DNA of 64,000 nucleotides from the NCBI GenBank assembly GCA_948146395.1, contig OX411555.1:42679725-42743724 (forward strand). Reading direction: 5' to 3'. Positions 1-12,275 of the stretch are shown piece by piece; the first letter of the stretch is position 1, and every line of letters starts with the position of its first letter. The notes below the pieces were generated by a model that ran no database searches, had not been told where the DNA came from, and saw only the letters and a list, made by a program, of their open reading frames with translations. The DNA comes from Fragum whitleyi (Eukaryota; Mollusca; Bivalvia; Cardiida; Cardiidae). The position numbers and the translations under genes were made by a program.

Positions 1-57
1 TCTCGATCATAAAATCACAGGCATGTAAAAAGCAGGGATTAAACGGCAAAGGGTTAA
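1..57 (-). mobile_element. piggyBac-like TTAA MITE family P1, cut by window edge
   Basis: This is the terminal part of family P1, ending CAGCAAAGGGTTAA-like (here CGGCAAAGGGTTAA) at 57. Other copies are at 18918-22203 (split), 26804-27034, 31501-31728 and 33890-34114. P1 ends are TTAACCCTTTgCTGTTT and AAACAGGAAAGggTTAA, so TTAA is both terminus and likely target duplication, as in piggyBac-type elements. Confidence 0.6.
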
Positions 58-1190
58 TTAAGATCTTGCAATTGCCATCAGCCATGATCTGTATAGTTGT
101 ATGCCTTTGAGTTGGCAGTGTGACAAATTGTGTCTGTCATCATCAATTTTAAAATTCTTCTCCTCTGAAACCATTTGGCCAATTCAAATGAAACTTTGAA
201 TAACCTTTCCTAGGTGACTTTTTTCAAAAACTGTTTAAGCTGTTTGGTCCATAAATAAACAAATGACAAGGGCTGGGCATTTCTTCTTTTGAATTCTTTA
301 AATGACATCTCCTCCTAAGTCATTAGACCTGCTTGATTTTCAATGACACTTGGCCAGTATGGTTCTTGGGTGACCCTTTCCAAAATTAATAAACATGGGC
401 TAGTAGGACTGGGCATTTTTGACCTTGAAATATTTGAATGACACATTTTCCTATTCCACTAGACTAATTTAAGCTAGAGTGACACAAAGCAGACTAATAC
501 CCCCCTACAAGTGCTTGTCAATAATGTAAAGTCATTTTCCATCAAAGGGCTATTACTCTGTCAAAAGTCAATGGATTGTAACCATAATTCAGCTGACACG
601 AAAAAGCTACAGATAGTCGGAGCGACAGATGGACCAACTGACAAGGTGACTCCTATCTACCGCCTCCCCCCCAGCTTCAAGGGGTATAATGAAACTTTGT
701 GAGAGTGATCCTTGTAATGACCCTTTCCAAAAACTGTACATGTTATTTTGATTGACCTAGTAATTTGGGTGTTGCAGGTCAGAGCATTTTTACCTAGAAA
801 TCTTTGATTGATATTTTTTTCTACTCAACAAGAAAAATTTTGATAACGTGGATGTCCCCTCGAAAAATTGTTCGCTTTAATTGAATTGGCCCATGAATAT
901 TGGCTTGGTGGGGTCTTTGTTCACTTTGAAATCTTGAACATCCACTTATTTCCATGAAATTGTGCCAGAAGGTTCCTTGGCCCATGACCCTTTTACACAA
1001 TTTTTCAATAAAACTTTGTTCCTTAGGTGACCCTTTTAAATAAATGTTTGCCACATTCTGATTGATCCATAAATATGAGCGTGGATGGTAGGGGCTTAAG
1101 AATAACACCTCCTCCTCAACAAGGCAAATTGAAATGGAAATTGTCAGAATAAAAATCATGTGAGCAGTTTAAGCCCATTCCTGCCCTCTT
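58..1190 (+). repeat. Old array of family C units (about 150-170 bp)
   Basis: Degenerate tandem copies of the family C unit are seen here. Recurring phrases are TTTGAATGACA, CTCCTC and CCAATT..AATGAAACTTTG..CCTAGGTGACCCTTTTC..AAA (for example near 180-230, 300-400, 680-740 and 955-1110). It is clearly related to the well-preserved array at 35589-36540. Short ORFs here are read-through of the repeat. No gene is seen. Confidence 0.5.
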
Positions 1191-3069
1191 CTTTATAAAA
1201 ATTGCTTCTGATTTCAACTTGAGGCATATTTGAAAGATCAGAAAGGAGCATACTTGCACTTATGGTTGTACTGGCTATTTCTTTAGAAAACAGAAAACCC
1301 TATTAAATCGAGACAATATGTTGATACAATTATACTGGTAATAACTATCCCAAAATGAACTACATAACTCTAAGCAAGGAAAAAAAATGTTCTTAAGAAA
1401 TCAGGATATTGGGATATGTTTTCTTTTCTTGGTCCTAATAACATTGATTGTAATATCCAGAGTTAACTTTAAATGGTTTATTACCATCTTGACCACAGGC
1501 TCTCTGTATGATAAGAATTTCTCAAAAGCTACTTTCATTACTTGAATTGTCAAAGGTTTACCTTTGAATAACCTTCATTTTACCGAACCTAAAACTTGTC
1601 CAAATGTCATGTGGATAAACAACAAAGTTTTAAGACATTTGAGTCAAACATTTGCCTGAGCTTTCAAGGTTTTGCCGAGATTTGACCCTGTTACTATAAC
1701 TTATTTTTAAATTGTTTATAATATCAAGTAGATAAATTTCCTGGTAAAGTTTTGAGACATTTGAGTATGAAGAGTTGCATCTCTTAAGTGACTTATAGAG
1801 ATTTGACCCCATGACAGTTTTTAACTTGATTATTAACTTGTCATGAGATATAATGTTATGTGCACAGACATTTGGACAAAGTTTCAAAATCTTTGAGCTA
1901 AAATTTTGGCCTGTAACTTTCATTTTTTCTGTGTTCATTCCCAGTACTATTTATCCAACTAGACCAAATTTAAAACTTTCTTAAAACTTAAATATTTGGC
2001 ATGGCACATGATCCTTTCACCATTTAGCAAAAATTTCAGAATTATTATACATACTTAAAATCAAAGCCTGTGTTGTAAGATCTATGATTTTACACAGAAA
2101 TACAGGAAACGCCCACCATCTTCTGTTTTATAACAACTAGGCCAATCTAACATCTTTCAGTTTTGCATAGAGAACTGTGGTATTTTCTATATTTTCCAAT
2201 GGAAAGTTTCCATTTTCATAAGGGTTTAGCCTTGTGTAAGATACAGATTTGACCCCTTAATTGAAGATTTGGCCCAAAGTTGTGTCCCTTAAGGGGCATA
2301 AAAGAAATTGTTTTAAATTTCAGCATATTGGGCCCCTTTTCATTGGTTCCATGGATTGTTCTCAGTTAGCAATTTGTCATCATTCTGACCAAAGTTAAAC
2401 TTTTTAATTAAGTTTCATGAGGTTTAGGCTAAAGCTGTGGTCCTTATATAGTGTATACAAAGAAATCACTCAAAAGGCCCAATTTTCCCCTATTTTCCAA
2501 TGAAACATTCTCTTTTGCAGTAGGGTGCATTGTTGATAAATGTTGATAATTTTTTATGAGGATAGGACATAAGCTGTGACCAGAGTTTATAACCAATCCT
2601 TGATATGCTAAGACAAATAAGAAACAGCCCAAAGTGGTGCTGTACATTTAAATATCATATTACTTTGAGCATAAATTTTGTGTTAATGAGAGCTAAAATT
2701 CCACAGATCAAATTAGAATTATTTGCAATGATGTCAGGATAGTAAGTTCCAGAAAAATATCTTTCATAGATATACTGAAAGTAAAATCCTTAATATTAAA
2801 AAGTCTATTAGGGTAAATATTTCAAGAGTCTGTTACATTATCTAATTTGATCATTCAAACCAAAATAATCCCTATAATTATGACACCCTTAAGTTAAAAG
2901 CTGTGTGAGAAAGGCAGGAATGGCCTGCTCCTTATTATTAATATAGACTTGTCAATCATTTGCTGCTATTCTCTTTCAGTTTAGGCCAGTCTAAAATTGT
3001 GTATTTGGATAAATGATTGGTTTGTGGTCAAAAGTTGTTTAAACAACAGAAGTAAAATATGACATTTAG
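1191..3069. other. A/T-rich stretch without a recognisable gene
   Basis: There is no coding signal that I trust. Between about 1620 and 1900 the phrase AAGTTTTGAGACATTTGAG recurs at intervals of roughly 125 bp followed by GAGATTTGACCC, suggesting two to three decayed tandem units. The rest looks unique or too diverged to assign. Confidence 0.4.
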
Positions 3070-3400
3070 TCAGATACAATAGTATTGCACACTCATTTAC
3101 CCAAGAATATTTGAGAAATGGATTGCAATACTATAGTAAGTGCAGTTACTATAGTATTGCACAAAAGTTTTGATGAGACATAATCCCATTTCAGAGGCAA
3201 TACTATAGTAAGTGACAAAATCAACAAAAACATGATTTTAGAAATTCTTTTTCAATTATTGTTAATATCTCCATCAAACAAATGATAATTGAAGTCTTAT
3301 ACTGAAACTTTGCCTTATTTTTTAGAAAAATAAAGATTTGATGAAGTTTTTTCAATCTCCTGTAAAACTTTCAAAAATGTAGATACTATAGTATTGCGCT
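3070..3400. repeat. Cluster of CAATACTATAGTA palindromic motifs
   Basis: The 13-mer CAATACTATAGTA or its complement occurs near 3074 (variant), 3125, 3145, 3200 and 3385. The pair at 3124-3162 forms a hairpin with a perfect 15-bp stem (GCAATACTATAGTAA) around GTGCAG. Probably a foldback element with the motif at both ends and in the middle; no target duplication was identified. Confidence 0.5.
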
Positions 3401-3539
3401 GAACCCACGATATATGCGATAAATGTTAGAAATTGTGTCGGCTTGATAATCATTTTAGTCATACCTTTTAGGTATCACGAATCAACAATTTAGCTAACCG
3501 ACAAAGCAAGATTATTGGAATCATTAGATTTTCATTACA

Positions 3540-3822
3540 TCGTGCTCAGATGACCTAAACAGGATGTGCCCTGTTGGAGCCCAAATATGATCCAGAGGGT
3601 CTTGATATGAGCAAACTTGGTAGAGGTCAACTAGATGATGCTACATACCAAATATGAAAGCTGTCAGCCATCTTGTTTTAGAGAAGAAGATTTTTGAAGA
3701 TTTTCCTAATTTTACCCTTCATGCTCAAAGGAGTTAAAAGGGATGCACAACTGACGACGGACACCGGACATTGTACGATCACAATAGCTCACCTTGAGCA
3801 CTTTGTGCTCAGGTGAGCTAAA
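3540..3822 (-). repeat. Family D fragment ending in GAGCACTTTGTGCTC hairpin
   Basis: It contains GATGTGCCCTGTTGGAGCCCAAATATGA-type text, CTTGGTAGAGGTC..ACTAGATGATGCTACATACCAAATATGAAAGCTGTC and ends CTCACCTTGAGCACTTTGTGCTCAGGTGAGCT, a strong hairpin. The same phrases recur in 6053-8437 and 9656-10157. Confidence 0.55.
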
Positions 3823-3824
3823 AA

Positions 3825-4017
3825 GAGATACATTTATACTTTCATTTAAGAAAGCTGACTGCTAGAAAACAAGACTTTGAAGTCTCTTTAGAACTATTTT
3901 GTTTTAATTTACTTGGTCTTGACCAAATTGCACTAAAATACTTAATAACCATTATCCTGCATACCCTTTAATTTTATTCTTGCCAACATAAAGGTGATTG
4001 CATTAAGTAGACTTTTG
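3825..4017 (+). repeat. Dispersed repeat G, copy 1
   Basis: About 190 bp matches, in inverse orientation, 36573-36768. Both copies contain GATACATTTATACTTTCAT, AAGTCTCTTTAGAACTATTTTG, CTTGGTCTTGACC and GGTGATTGCATTAAGTAGAC. Only two copies are present here and no termini are recognised. Confidence 0.55.
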
Positions 4018-4018
4018 T

Positions 4019-4122
4019 CACCCTGTAAAAATAGTTGTCATTATTAATTCTAAATTATTAATTTCATATCTCAATATTAATTTCGTAATTTAACAAACAA
4101 TGACAACTATTTTTACAGGGTG
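4019..4122. mobile_element. 104-bp MITE with perfect 24-bp inverted repeats
   Basis: The left arm 4019-4042 starts CACCCTGTAAAAATAGTTGT and the right arm 4099-4122 is its exact reverse complement, ending TTTTTACAGGGTG. The 56-bp middle is almost pure A/T. It abuts the end of repeat G. Confidence 0.65.
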
Positions 4123-4242
4123 AATAGCAAATTATAAAAATTGATAATTGGAAACTAAATATTGTCTTGACTTAGTTCATTCCGAAATTATCCCAAAATA
4201 AAGAACTCACACACATATGTTAGAGATCCCCCGGTGATACTT

Positions 4243-5182
4243 TTCTAACTAGAAAGCCATGAATGGCTTGTGTCGCTCCACAGGCTTGAATTTCTTGTAA
4301 TGGCAAATCTAAGTTTTGACTAGATTTTTAGATATTTTGGGTTTTACTGATGTTGAAATGATTTTCAAAGTCTCCAACATAATAAAATATAGAGAAATGA
4401 CTTCCTCCCATAAAAGACATGTTTTTCATCCAATGACAATAATTTTTGGCTGCATGATAATGGATCACCCAAGGATCATACTAATGAAGTTTGATTGATA
4501 TCCATCAGTTACATTCTAAGAAAATGATTTTCAAAGTTTCCACTATATAACATATAGTGGAAATGACCTCCGCCCATAAAATACAAATTTTTCATCCGAT
4601 CGCAATAATCTTTGGTAGACTGATAAAGGATCACACAAGGATCATTCATGTAAAATTTGGTTGATATCTATCTATTAGATTCTGAGAAAATGATTTTCAA
4701 ATTTTCCACTATATAACATATAGAGAAATTACCTCCGCCCATTAAATACATATTTTTCATCCGATTTCAATAATTTTTTGTAGACTGATAAAGGGTCACC
4801 CATGGATCATTCATATTAAATTTGGCTGATATCTATCAGTTAGATTCTGAGAAAATGATTTTCAAAGTTTCCACTATATAACATATAGAGAAATGACCTC
4901 CACCCATAAAATACATAATTTTCATCCGATTTCAATAATTTTTTGTAGACTGATAAAGGGTCACCAAAGGATCATTCATGTAAAATTTGGTTGATTATCT
5001 ATCTATTAGATTCTGAGGAAATGATTTTCAAAGTTTCCACAATATAACATATAGAGAAATGACCTCCGCCCGTAAAATACATAATTTTCATCCGATTTCA
5101 ATAATTTTGTTGTAGACTGATTAAGGGTCACCCAAGGATCATTCATGTAAAATTTAATTGGTATCCATCAATTAGAACTTGA
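4243..5182 (-). repeat. Family B pearl/HINE-like array
   Basis: Tail CTAGAAAGCCATGAATGGCT (hairpin) at 4240-4270, then about five units of 170-180 bp. Each unit holds GATTTTCAAAGTTTCCACTA, AGAGAAATGACCTCCGCCCA, CATCCGAT and GACTGATAAAGGGTCACCCA. The head of this family is absent because family A lies directly beside it. Other copies: 8437-9655, 10845-11352, 23957-24372 and 37686-38872. Confidence 0.65.
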
Positions 5183-5690
5183 GAAAAGTCACTTTGGTAC
5201 CAGCGGATGCGGATCATAGAGATCTATCATCATGCCAAATATTAGCTTTGTATCTTGAATAGGCTTGAAGATATTGGCAAGGTTAAGTTTTTGGGTTAAA
5301 GTTTGACCTTGACGGATGACCTTGACCTTGTCACATGACCTTGACTTTGGTACCAGCGGTTGCAGATCATAGAGATCTATCATCATGCCAAATATTAGCT
5401 TTGTATATTGAATAGGCTTGAAGATATTGGCAAGGTTAAGTTTTCGGGTTAAGTTTTCGGACGTTTGACCTTGACAGATGACCTTGACCTTGTCACATGA
5501 CCTTGACTTTGGTACCAGCGGATGCGGATCATTGAGATCTATCATCATGCCAAATATTAGCTTTGTATCTTGAATAGGCTTGAAGATATTGGCAAGGTTA
5601 AGTTTTCGGACAGACGGACGGACAGACAGACAGACGGACACGAGTAAAACAATATGCCCCCGATCTATCGATGCGGGGGCATAAAAAACA
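5183..5690 (-). repeat. Family A pearl/HINE-like element
   Basis: On the minus strand it begins with a hairpin TATGCCCCCGCATCGATAGA, then GTCTGTC/GTCC microsatellite (5605-5645), then three units of about 153-162 bp that contain AACCTTGCCAATATCTTCAA and TCAAGGTCATGTGACAAGG. The units happen to stay open in one minus frame (peptide KLNLANIFKP ... PLVPKSRSCDKVKV), but the same unit at 23 kb shifts frame between units, so I do not call a gene. Confidence 0.65.
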
Positions 5691-6052
5691 ACCATGTCAA
5701 GTTTCATTGAAATCAGCCCAATGGTTTGGGAGAAGAAGATTTTAACCTGAAAAATTGCCACGCCCTGCCAAACCCATATTTGGGGGCAATCAAAATTTCT
5801 TGAACAATTTAAGCAAAGGGTCACCCAAGGAACATCCATGCTAAGTTTCATTGAAATTGGCCCACTGGTTTGGGAGGAGAAGATTTTTTAAGATTTTATA
5901 TTGAAAATGAGTCCTGCCCTGCCACGCCCATATTTGGGGGTCAATCAATTTTTTTTTATCAATTTGAGTTAAGGGTCTCCCAAGGAAAATCTATGCAAAG
6001 TTTCAATGAAATTGGCCCACTGGTTTGTGAGGAAAAGATTTTTTAGTGAAAC
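5691..6052 (-). repeat. Family C units, minus orientation
   Basis: About 2.5 units of family C: AAGTTTCATTGAAATTGGCC, CACTGGTTTGGGAGGAGAAG and CATATTTGGGGGTCAATCAA. They lie between A and D arrays, so the whole 4.2-10.2 kb block is a chain of abutting arrays. Confidence 0.55.
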
Positions 6053-8436
6053 AAGAGGACCATGATGGTCCTAGATCGCTAACCTGAGTCTCTTTGACCC
6101 CTGGGACATCACATAAATTAAATAGGCAGATTTTAAAAAGGAGATCATTTCTACATAGGATCAATACCATGAAATATTTTCAGCCAAAAGCAAGAAGGAT
6201 GTGCTTTTTCACTCTTTGATTCTATGTTAAAAAGGATGCACCCATCATGCTCAGATGATATAAAAGGGATGCGCCAGCAAGGAGCCCAAATATGACCCCA
6301 GGGTCTTGATATAAACAGACTTGGTAGGGGCCCATTAGATAATGCTACATACCAAATATGAAAGCTGTATGCCCTCTGGTTTCAAATTTTTAAAGATTTT
6401 CATTCTTCATTCTATGTAAAAAGGGTTGCACCCAGGTGGAGCCAAAATATTATCCCAGGGTCTTGATATGAACAAACTTGGTAGAGATCCACTAGATGAT
6501 GCTACATACAAAATATGAAAGCTGTCTAACTTCTGGTTTCGGAGAAGATGATTTTTGAAGAATTTCCTTTTATTACCCTTCGTGCTCAGGAGCGAAAAGG
6601 GATGCGCCTGGGCAAAGCCCAAATGTGACCCCAGGGTCTTGATATGTACAAAGTTGGTAGAGGCCAACTAGATAATGCTACATACCAAATATGAAAGCTG
6701 TCTGCCTTCTGGTTTCAGAGAAGAAGATTTTTTAAAGATTTTCGATCTTTGTTTCTTTGTAACAAGAGGGCCGTTGGCCCTGGGTCGCTCACCTGAGAAA
6801 AAAAGCTTCATTACCTAGGTATGTCCATGCAACCACAGAAAAAGAGATTTTCACTTATTCAATCAGATAACATTTGAAATAAACCTCCCCCCCCCACCTC
6901 TGCTACTTCCCTGGTCATTATTTATTTAAGCTTTTTTCATAAAAGGTCTGTGATCAGCTAATCTATGCCAGATATACAGGCTGAGTCTGAGACTTTTAAA
7001 GTTTTCTTTAATGAGTTGATCAATCCATGTCAAATATAAAGGCTGTAGGGATTCAAAATTCCCAACAAAGCACTCCCCCATCCCCCAAGATGCTCTGCAC
7101 CTGGTGAATCTATAGACATGATTTTAGCTGATTCAATTAATGTCCATATGCTGATCATCCATACCAATTTTCAAGTCTGTAGGACTCCTAGTTCATTAGA
7201 AGAAGTATAAAGATTTCAAAAATGATCCAAAGTACTACCCCCTCCTCAAGACACTCAGCACCTGGTGACCCTACAGCATGATGTTAGCTATTTTTATTAA
7301 TGTCAATATATTGATCACCCATGACAATTTTCAAGTCTGTCGGGTTCCTGATCCAGGAGAAGAATAAGGTTAAAGATTTCAAAATTGATCCAAAGTACTA
7401 CCCCCTCCCCCCTATTGCTCCGCATCTGGTGGCCCTACATTCATGATTTTAGCTAGTTTATTTTAGATCCATATGCTTATCATCCATGCCAATATTGAAG
7501 TCTATAGGGCTCCTGGTTCATTAGAAGATGAAGGTTAAAGTTAAATTTTTTTCACCAAAGTACTACCCCCTCCCCCCTGAGTGGTGCTCCTCACCTGGTG
7601 GCATTACAGTCGTGATTTAAGCTATTTTTATTAAAGTCTATGAGCTGATCCTCCATGCCAATTTTCAAGTCTGTTGGGCTTGTGGTTCAGAAGAAGAAGA
7701 AGGTTAAAGATTACAAAATTTTCACAAAAGTACTACCCTCTCCCCTCTGGTGCTCCGCACCTGGTGAATCTACAGTCATGATTTTAGCTATTTTTATAAA
7801 TGTCCATATGCCGATCATCCATGCCAATATTCAAATCTGTAGGACTCCTGGTTCAGAAGAAGAAAAAGGTTAAAGATTACAAAATTTTCATCAAAGTACT
7901 ACCCCCTCCCCCTGGTGCTCCACACCTTGTGGCCCTACAGATAAGACTTTAGCTGTTTTTATTAAGGGCTATGAGCTGATCATCCATGCAAAATTTTAAG
8001 GCTGTAGGGCTTCATGTTCAGAAGAAGAAGAAGGTTAAAGATTACACAATTTACCCAAAGTACTACCCCCTCCCACCTGGTGCTCTGCACCTAGTGGCCC
8101 AACAAATATGATTTTAGCCATTTTTATTAAGGTCTATGAGCTGATCATCCATGCCAAATTTCAAGGCTGTAGGGCTGCTCGTTCAGAAGAAGAAGAATTT
8201 TAAAGATTTTCTTATATTTTTAACTTTGGTTACCATAGCAACCAGAGTTTTTCACAGATTTCAATTCTTTTAGCAATTCTTAAAGGGGATCACCTAAGGA
8301 ACATTTCTACCAAGTTTGTTTAAAATTGGCCAATTAGTTTAGGAGGAGATGTCGTTTAAAGAAATTGTTGACGGCCGCCTGACAGACGCCGGACAAAAGG
8401 CTCAATAGCTCACTTGAGTATGTTGTGCTCAGGTGA
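6053..8436 (-). repeat. Family D arrays, two sub-blocks
   Basis: Two hairpin heads, AGAGGACCATGATGGTCCT (6055) and GAGGGCCGTTGGCCC (6765), each followed by CGCT(C/A)ACCTGAG. The second block is a run of about eight units near 160 bp: ACTACCCCCTCCC, GGTGCTCCGCACCTGGTG, ATGATTTTAGCTATTTTTAT, GCTGATCATCCATGCCAA and CAGAAGAAGAAGAAGGTTAA. It ends with a decayed family C unit and CTCACTTGAGTATGTTGTGC. No gene. Confidence 0.6.
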
Positions 8437-9655
8437 ACTAACTAGAAAGCCATGAATGGCTTGAGTCGCTCCACAGGCTTGAAATTCTTATAAAGCAAAG
8501 AAATGATTTGACTTGATTTTTAGATATTTGAGGTTCTACTGATGTTGAAAATGATTTTCAAAGTTTGAACTATTTAACAGATAGAGAAATGACCTCCGCT
8601 CTTTAAAGACATATCTTTCATCAAATCAAAATGATTTTTGGCTGCATGATAATGGGTCACCCAAAGATCATTCCAGTGGAAGTTTTGATTGATATCCATC
8701 AGTCACATTCTGAGAAAATGATTTTCATTGTTTCCACTATTTAACTTGTTGAGAAATGACCTCCACCCATAAAATGCATATTTTTCATCCAATAAAAATA
8801 ATTTTTGGTACACTGATAAAGGGTCACTAAAGGATCATTCATTTGAAATTTGGTTGATATCCAAAAATTAGATTCTGAGAAAATGTTTTTCAAATTTTCC
8901 ACTATATAACATATTGAGAAATGGCCTCTGCCCATAAAATGCATATTTTCCATCCGATCACAATGATTTTTTGTAGACTGATAAAGGGTCACTCAAGGAT
9001 CATTCCAACGAAATTTCGTTGATATCCATCAGTTACATTCTGAGAGAATGATTTTCAAAGTTTCCACTATATAACATATAGAGAAATGACCTCTGCCCAT
9101 AAAATGCATATTTTCCATCCGATCACAATGATTTTTTGCACACTGATAAAGGGTCACTCAAGGATCATTCCAATGAAATTTGGTTGATATCCATCATGAT
9201 ATCCATCAGTTACATTCTGAGAAAATGATTTTCAAAGTTTCCACTATATAACATATAGAGAAATGACCTCCGCCCATAAAATGCATATTTTCCATCCGAT
9301 CATAATGATTTTTTGTAGACTGATAAAGGGTCACCCAAGGATCATTCATGTAAAATTTCATTGGTACCCAGTGATTAGAATCTGAGAAAACTCACTTTTT
9401 ACCATATTTGGAAATTAGCCACGCCCCTTAAATCCATGTTTTTCATTGGATCAAAATTTCTTGAACAACTTTGAAAGAGAGTCACCCAAGGATCATTCCT
9501 GTGAAGTTTGGTTGAAATCCATCCAGTAGTTTCTGAGGAGAAGATTTTTAAAGAAAAGTTTACGACTGGACGCACGCACGCACGGACGGACGGACGCACG
9601 ACGGACACAATGCCATGACAATAGCCCCAGTGGCTTACAGCCAGTGGAGCTAAAA
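8437..9655 (-). repeat. Family B pearl/HINE-like array, complete
   Basis: Tail hairpin AGAAAGCCATGAATGGCTTG at 8442, five to six units of about 170-180 bp, then a head of GGACG/CACG microsatellite (9570-9605) and CCAGTGGCTTACAGCCAGTG, a hairpin at 9628-9650. Both ends are present, so this copy defines the family limits. Confidence 0.65.
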
Positions 9656-10157
9656 AGGGTTGCGTTCGGGCAAAGCCCAAATATGACCCGAGGGTCTTGA
9701 TATGAACAAACTTGGTAGAGGTCCACTAGATGATGCTACATACTAAATGAAAGCTGTCTGCCATCTAGTATAAGAGAAGAAGATTTTTAAAGATTTTTCG
9801 CTCTTTGATTCTCTGTTAAAAGGGTTGAGCCCGGGCAAAGCCAAAATATGACCCAAGGGTTTTGATATAAACAAACTTAGTAGAGGTCCACTAGATGATG
9901 CTACATACCAAATATGAAACCATGCTTTCTGGTTTCAGAGAAGAAAATTTTTTAAAATTTTCCCATTTTTCCCTTCATTTGAGAACTTTGGTAAAGCTTG
10001 ACACAAGGAACATTCCTGTAAAGTTTTATCAAGATTGGCCTACCAGTAAAAGAGAAGATGTTTAAAGAAATTCTGGATGACGCCCAAGCTTGCCAGACGC
10101 AGAACATTGCATGATCACAATAGCTCACCTGGAGCACTTCATACTCAGGTGAGCTAA
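9656..10157 (-). repeat. Family D fragment
   Basis: It shows CAAAGCCCAAATATGACCC, GGTAGAGGTCCACTAGATGA twice, and ends CTCACCTGGAGCACTTCATA / CTCAGGTGAGCT, the family D hairpin end. It adjoins the head of the family B array. Confidence 0.55.
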
Positions 10158-10574
10158 AAATTATATAAATAAATGTACAAGTTGTGAAAATAAAAAAAAG
10201 TTGCAATTAGAAATTTACTATTTTTAAATGCCTTTAAATTCATCATGTGCGGGAATTCAATTGCACTTTATTTCTGTACAAATTGAAATCAGTATAGTTG
10301 GAAACATCCCCCCCCCCCCAACCTGTAAGTCCAGTGGTGAAGGAATATTAATGCCCCCTAAGGCTGAATATGAACAAGTTTTAAATTCAACAAGAGCCAC
10401 GTCAGACATGGCCATCCCCCGCCGATAAAGATTGATAGTAAACTAAAGCCAGTTTCATTTTGGCTTCTCATGCACTGTGTTTGTTCTCAATGAGATCTAT
10501 CCAATTATAAAGATTTAAATTGATAGCTATTATACTCTCTGAGATATACAAAATCCATGTCTTTGATTTGACTT
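10158..10574. other. Spacer without recognised feature
   Basis: A/T-rich sequence with a C run at 10309-10319. CACGTCAGACATGGCCATCC resembles decayed repeat text. No coding or structural feature is supported. Confidence 0.3.
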
Positions 10575-10576
10575 GA

Positions 10577-10795
10577 TTTGAATTGGGGTTTTACGTCGCT
10601 TTCAACATTATTTCAGTTATATCGCGACAACTGGAGCACCTAACGATGGATTCCTGGTATTTCTCACACCAGTACTACCACCACATCCCTTTCCTAGCCT
10701 CCAGTTGCTATTCCACATAGGTTTACGATTATCTACCCATTGGTGGAAGACAAATGTCGGATAAAAAAGGATAAGTGCCGCGGCCGGGGCCATGT
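10577..10795 (-). mobile_element. SINE family X, truncated
   Basis: It matches the body of the complete copy at 62048-62325: TTTTACGTCGCTTT, GGAGCACCTAACGATGGATT, CCTGGTATTTCTCACACCAG, ATCTACCCATTG and GTCGGATAAAAAAGGATAAG, then GTGCCGC. The tRNA-like head is missing; family B sequence follows directly. Confidence 0.6.
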
Positions 10796-10799
10796 CTTT

Positions 10800-11352
10800 G
10801 AACAACTAAAGGCCATGTCTTTGAACAACTAAAGGCCATGAATGGCTTGAGTTGCTCAAGAGCTTGAAATTCTTGTAATAGCATATCAAAGTTTTGACTA
10901 AATTTTTAGATCTTTTGGGTTCTACTGATATTGAAAATGATTTTCGAAGTTTCCACTATATAACATCATGGAGAAATAACCTCCGCCCATAAAATACATA
11001 TTTTCTATCCAATCACAATAATTTTATGTAGACTGATAAAAGGTCATCCAAAGATCATTCATGCAAAATTTAATTGGTATTCATCACTTAGAAACAAAGA
11101 AAACTCACTTTTTAGCAAACTTTTTGAAAATTAGACAAGCACATTAAATCCATGTTTTTCATTTGATCAAAATTGCTTGAACAACTTTGGAAGAGGGTCA
11201 CCCAAGGATCATTCCTGTGAAGTTTGGTTGAAATTCGTCCAGTAGTTTCTAAGAATATTAAAGAAAAGTTTATGATCGGACGGACGGATGGATGCATGAC
11301 GGGCACAAAGCCATGACAATAGCCCCAGTGGCCTTTGGCAAGTGGAGCTAAC
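10800..11352 (-). repeat. Family B array, short copy
   Basis: A duplicated GGCCATGTCTTTGAACAACT (10789 and 10812) lies at the left edge. Then come tail text GGCCATGAATGGCTTGAGT, one B unit, one unit with GGTCACCCAAGGATCATTCC, GGACGGACGGATGGATGC microsatellite and the head GCCCCAGTGGCCTTTGGCAA. Confidence 0.6.
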
Positions 11353-12275
11353 AAAAGGCAATAACTCCAAAATTATGCAAGAAAGAGTTGTGGATCTTGT
11401 GCACTACACTTCTCCTCAATGTGTCTATTCATACATGAAGTTTCATGTTCATAGCTATTATACTTTCAAATATATGCTCTGGACAAAATCAAATGCTTTA
11501 AACCATCAAAGAGCAATAACTCAAAAACAATGCAAGCAAGAGTTTTGGTTCTTTTGCAGTGATCTTCTCCTCCATGGGATATATTCATACATGAAGTTCC
11601 ATGTTGATAGCTATCACACTTTCAAAGATATGCTTCAGACAAACTCAAGGTCTTTAAAATGAGAAAGGGCAATTAATTCAAAATTATGCAAGCAAGAGTT
11701 ATGGTTCTTTTGCACTGCGCTTCTCAATGAGATCCATCCACCTATGAAGTTTTAAGTTGATAACTATTATACTTACAGAGATATGATCCGAACAAAATCT
11801 AAGTCTTTAAAACAACAAAGGGCAATAACACTAAAATTATGCAAGCAAGAGTTGTGGTACTTAGGCACTGCACTTCTCCTCAATGTGATCTATTCATACA
11901 TGAAGTTTCCAGTTGATAGCTATTAAACTTTCTGAGATATGATCCGGATAAAATCTAAGTCTTTTAAATGACAAAGGGCAATAACTCCAAATTTATGCAA
12001 CTAACAGTTGTGGATCTTGTGCACTTCACTTCTCCTCAATGAGATCTATCCACCTATGAAGTTTCAATTTGATACCTTTCATACGTTCAGAGGTATGCTC
12101 CTGAAAAAATCCAAGACTTAAAAAAACCCCCAAAAGGCAATAACTCCAAAAGATTATACAAGTAACAGTTGTGGTTCTTGTGCACTGCAATTCTCCTCAA
12201 TGATATCTATCCACTTATGAAGTCACAAGTTGATACTTATTATACTTTCAGATATATGCTCGGACAAGTTTACTG
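11353..12275 (+). repeat. Tandem array E, six units of about 155-165 bp
   Basis: The unit reads GGCAATAACTCCAAAATTAT, GCAAGCAAGAGTTGTGGTTC, TTGTGCACTGCACTTCTCCT, CAATGAGATCTATCCACCTA, GTTGATAGCTATTATACTTT and GATATGCTCCGGACAAAATC. Some units stay open for about 100 codons, but identity between units is at DNA level and stops appear in all frames. Confidence 0.65.

Noticed and set aside
4243..5182. Centromeric or telomeric satellite
   Set aside because: The arrays are short, bounded and dispersed in both orientations, and no telomere word runs are present.
5189..5851. Minus-strand frame of 220 codons with repeated KLNLANIFKP ... PLVPKSRSCDKVKV
   Set aside because: It is the family A satellite read in frame. 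The same unit at 23107-23430 has a 163-bp period and changes frame, and stops occur in other copies.
6900..8200. CRISPR-like regular spacing
   Set aside because: Eukaryotic context, and the whole 160-bp unit repeats without unique spacers.
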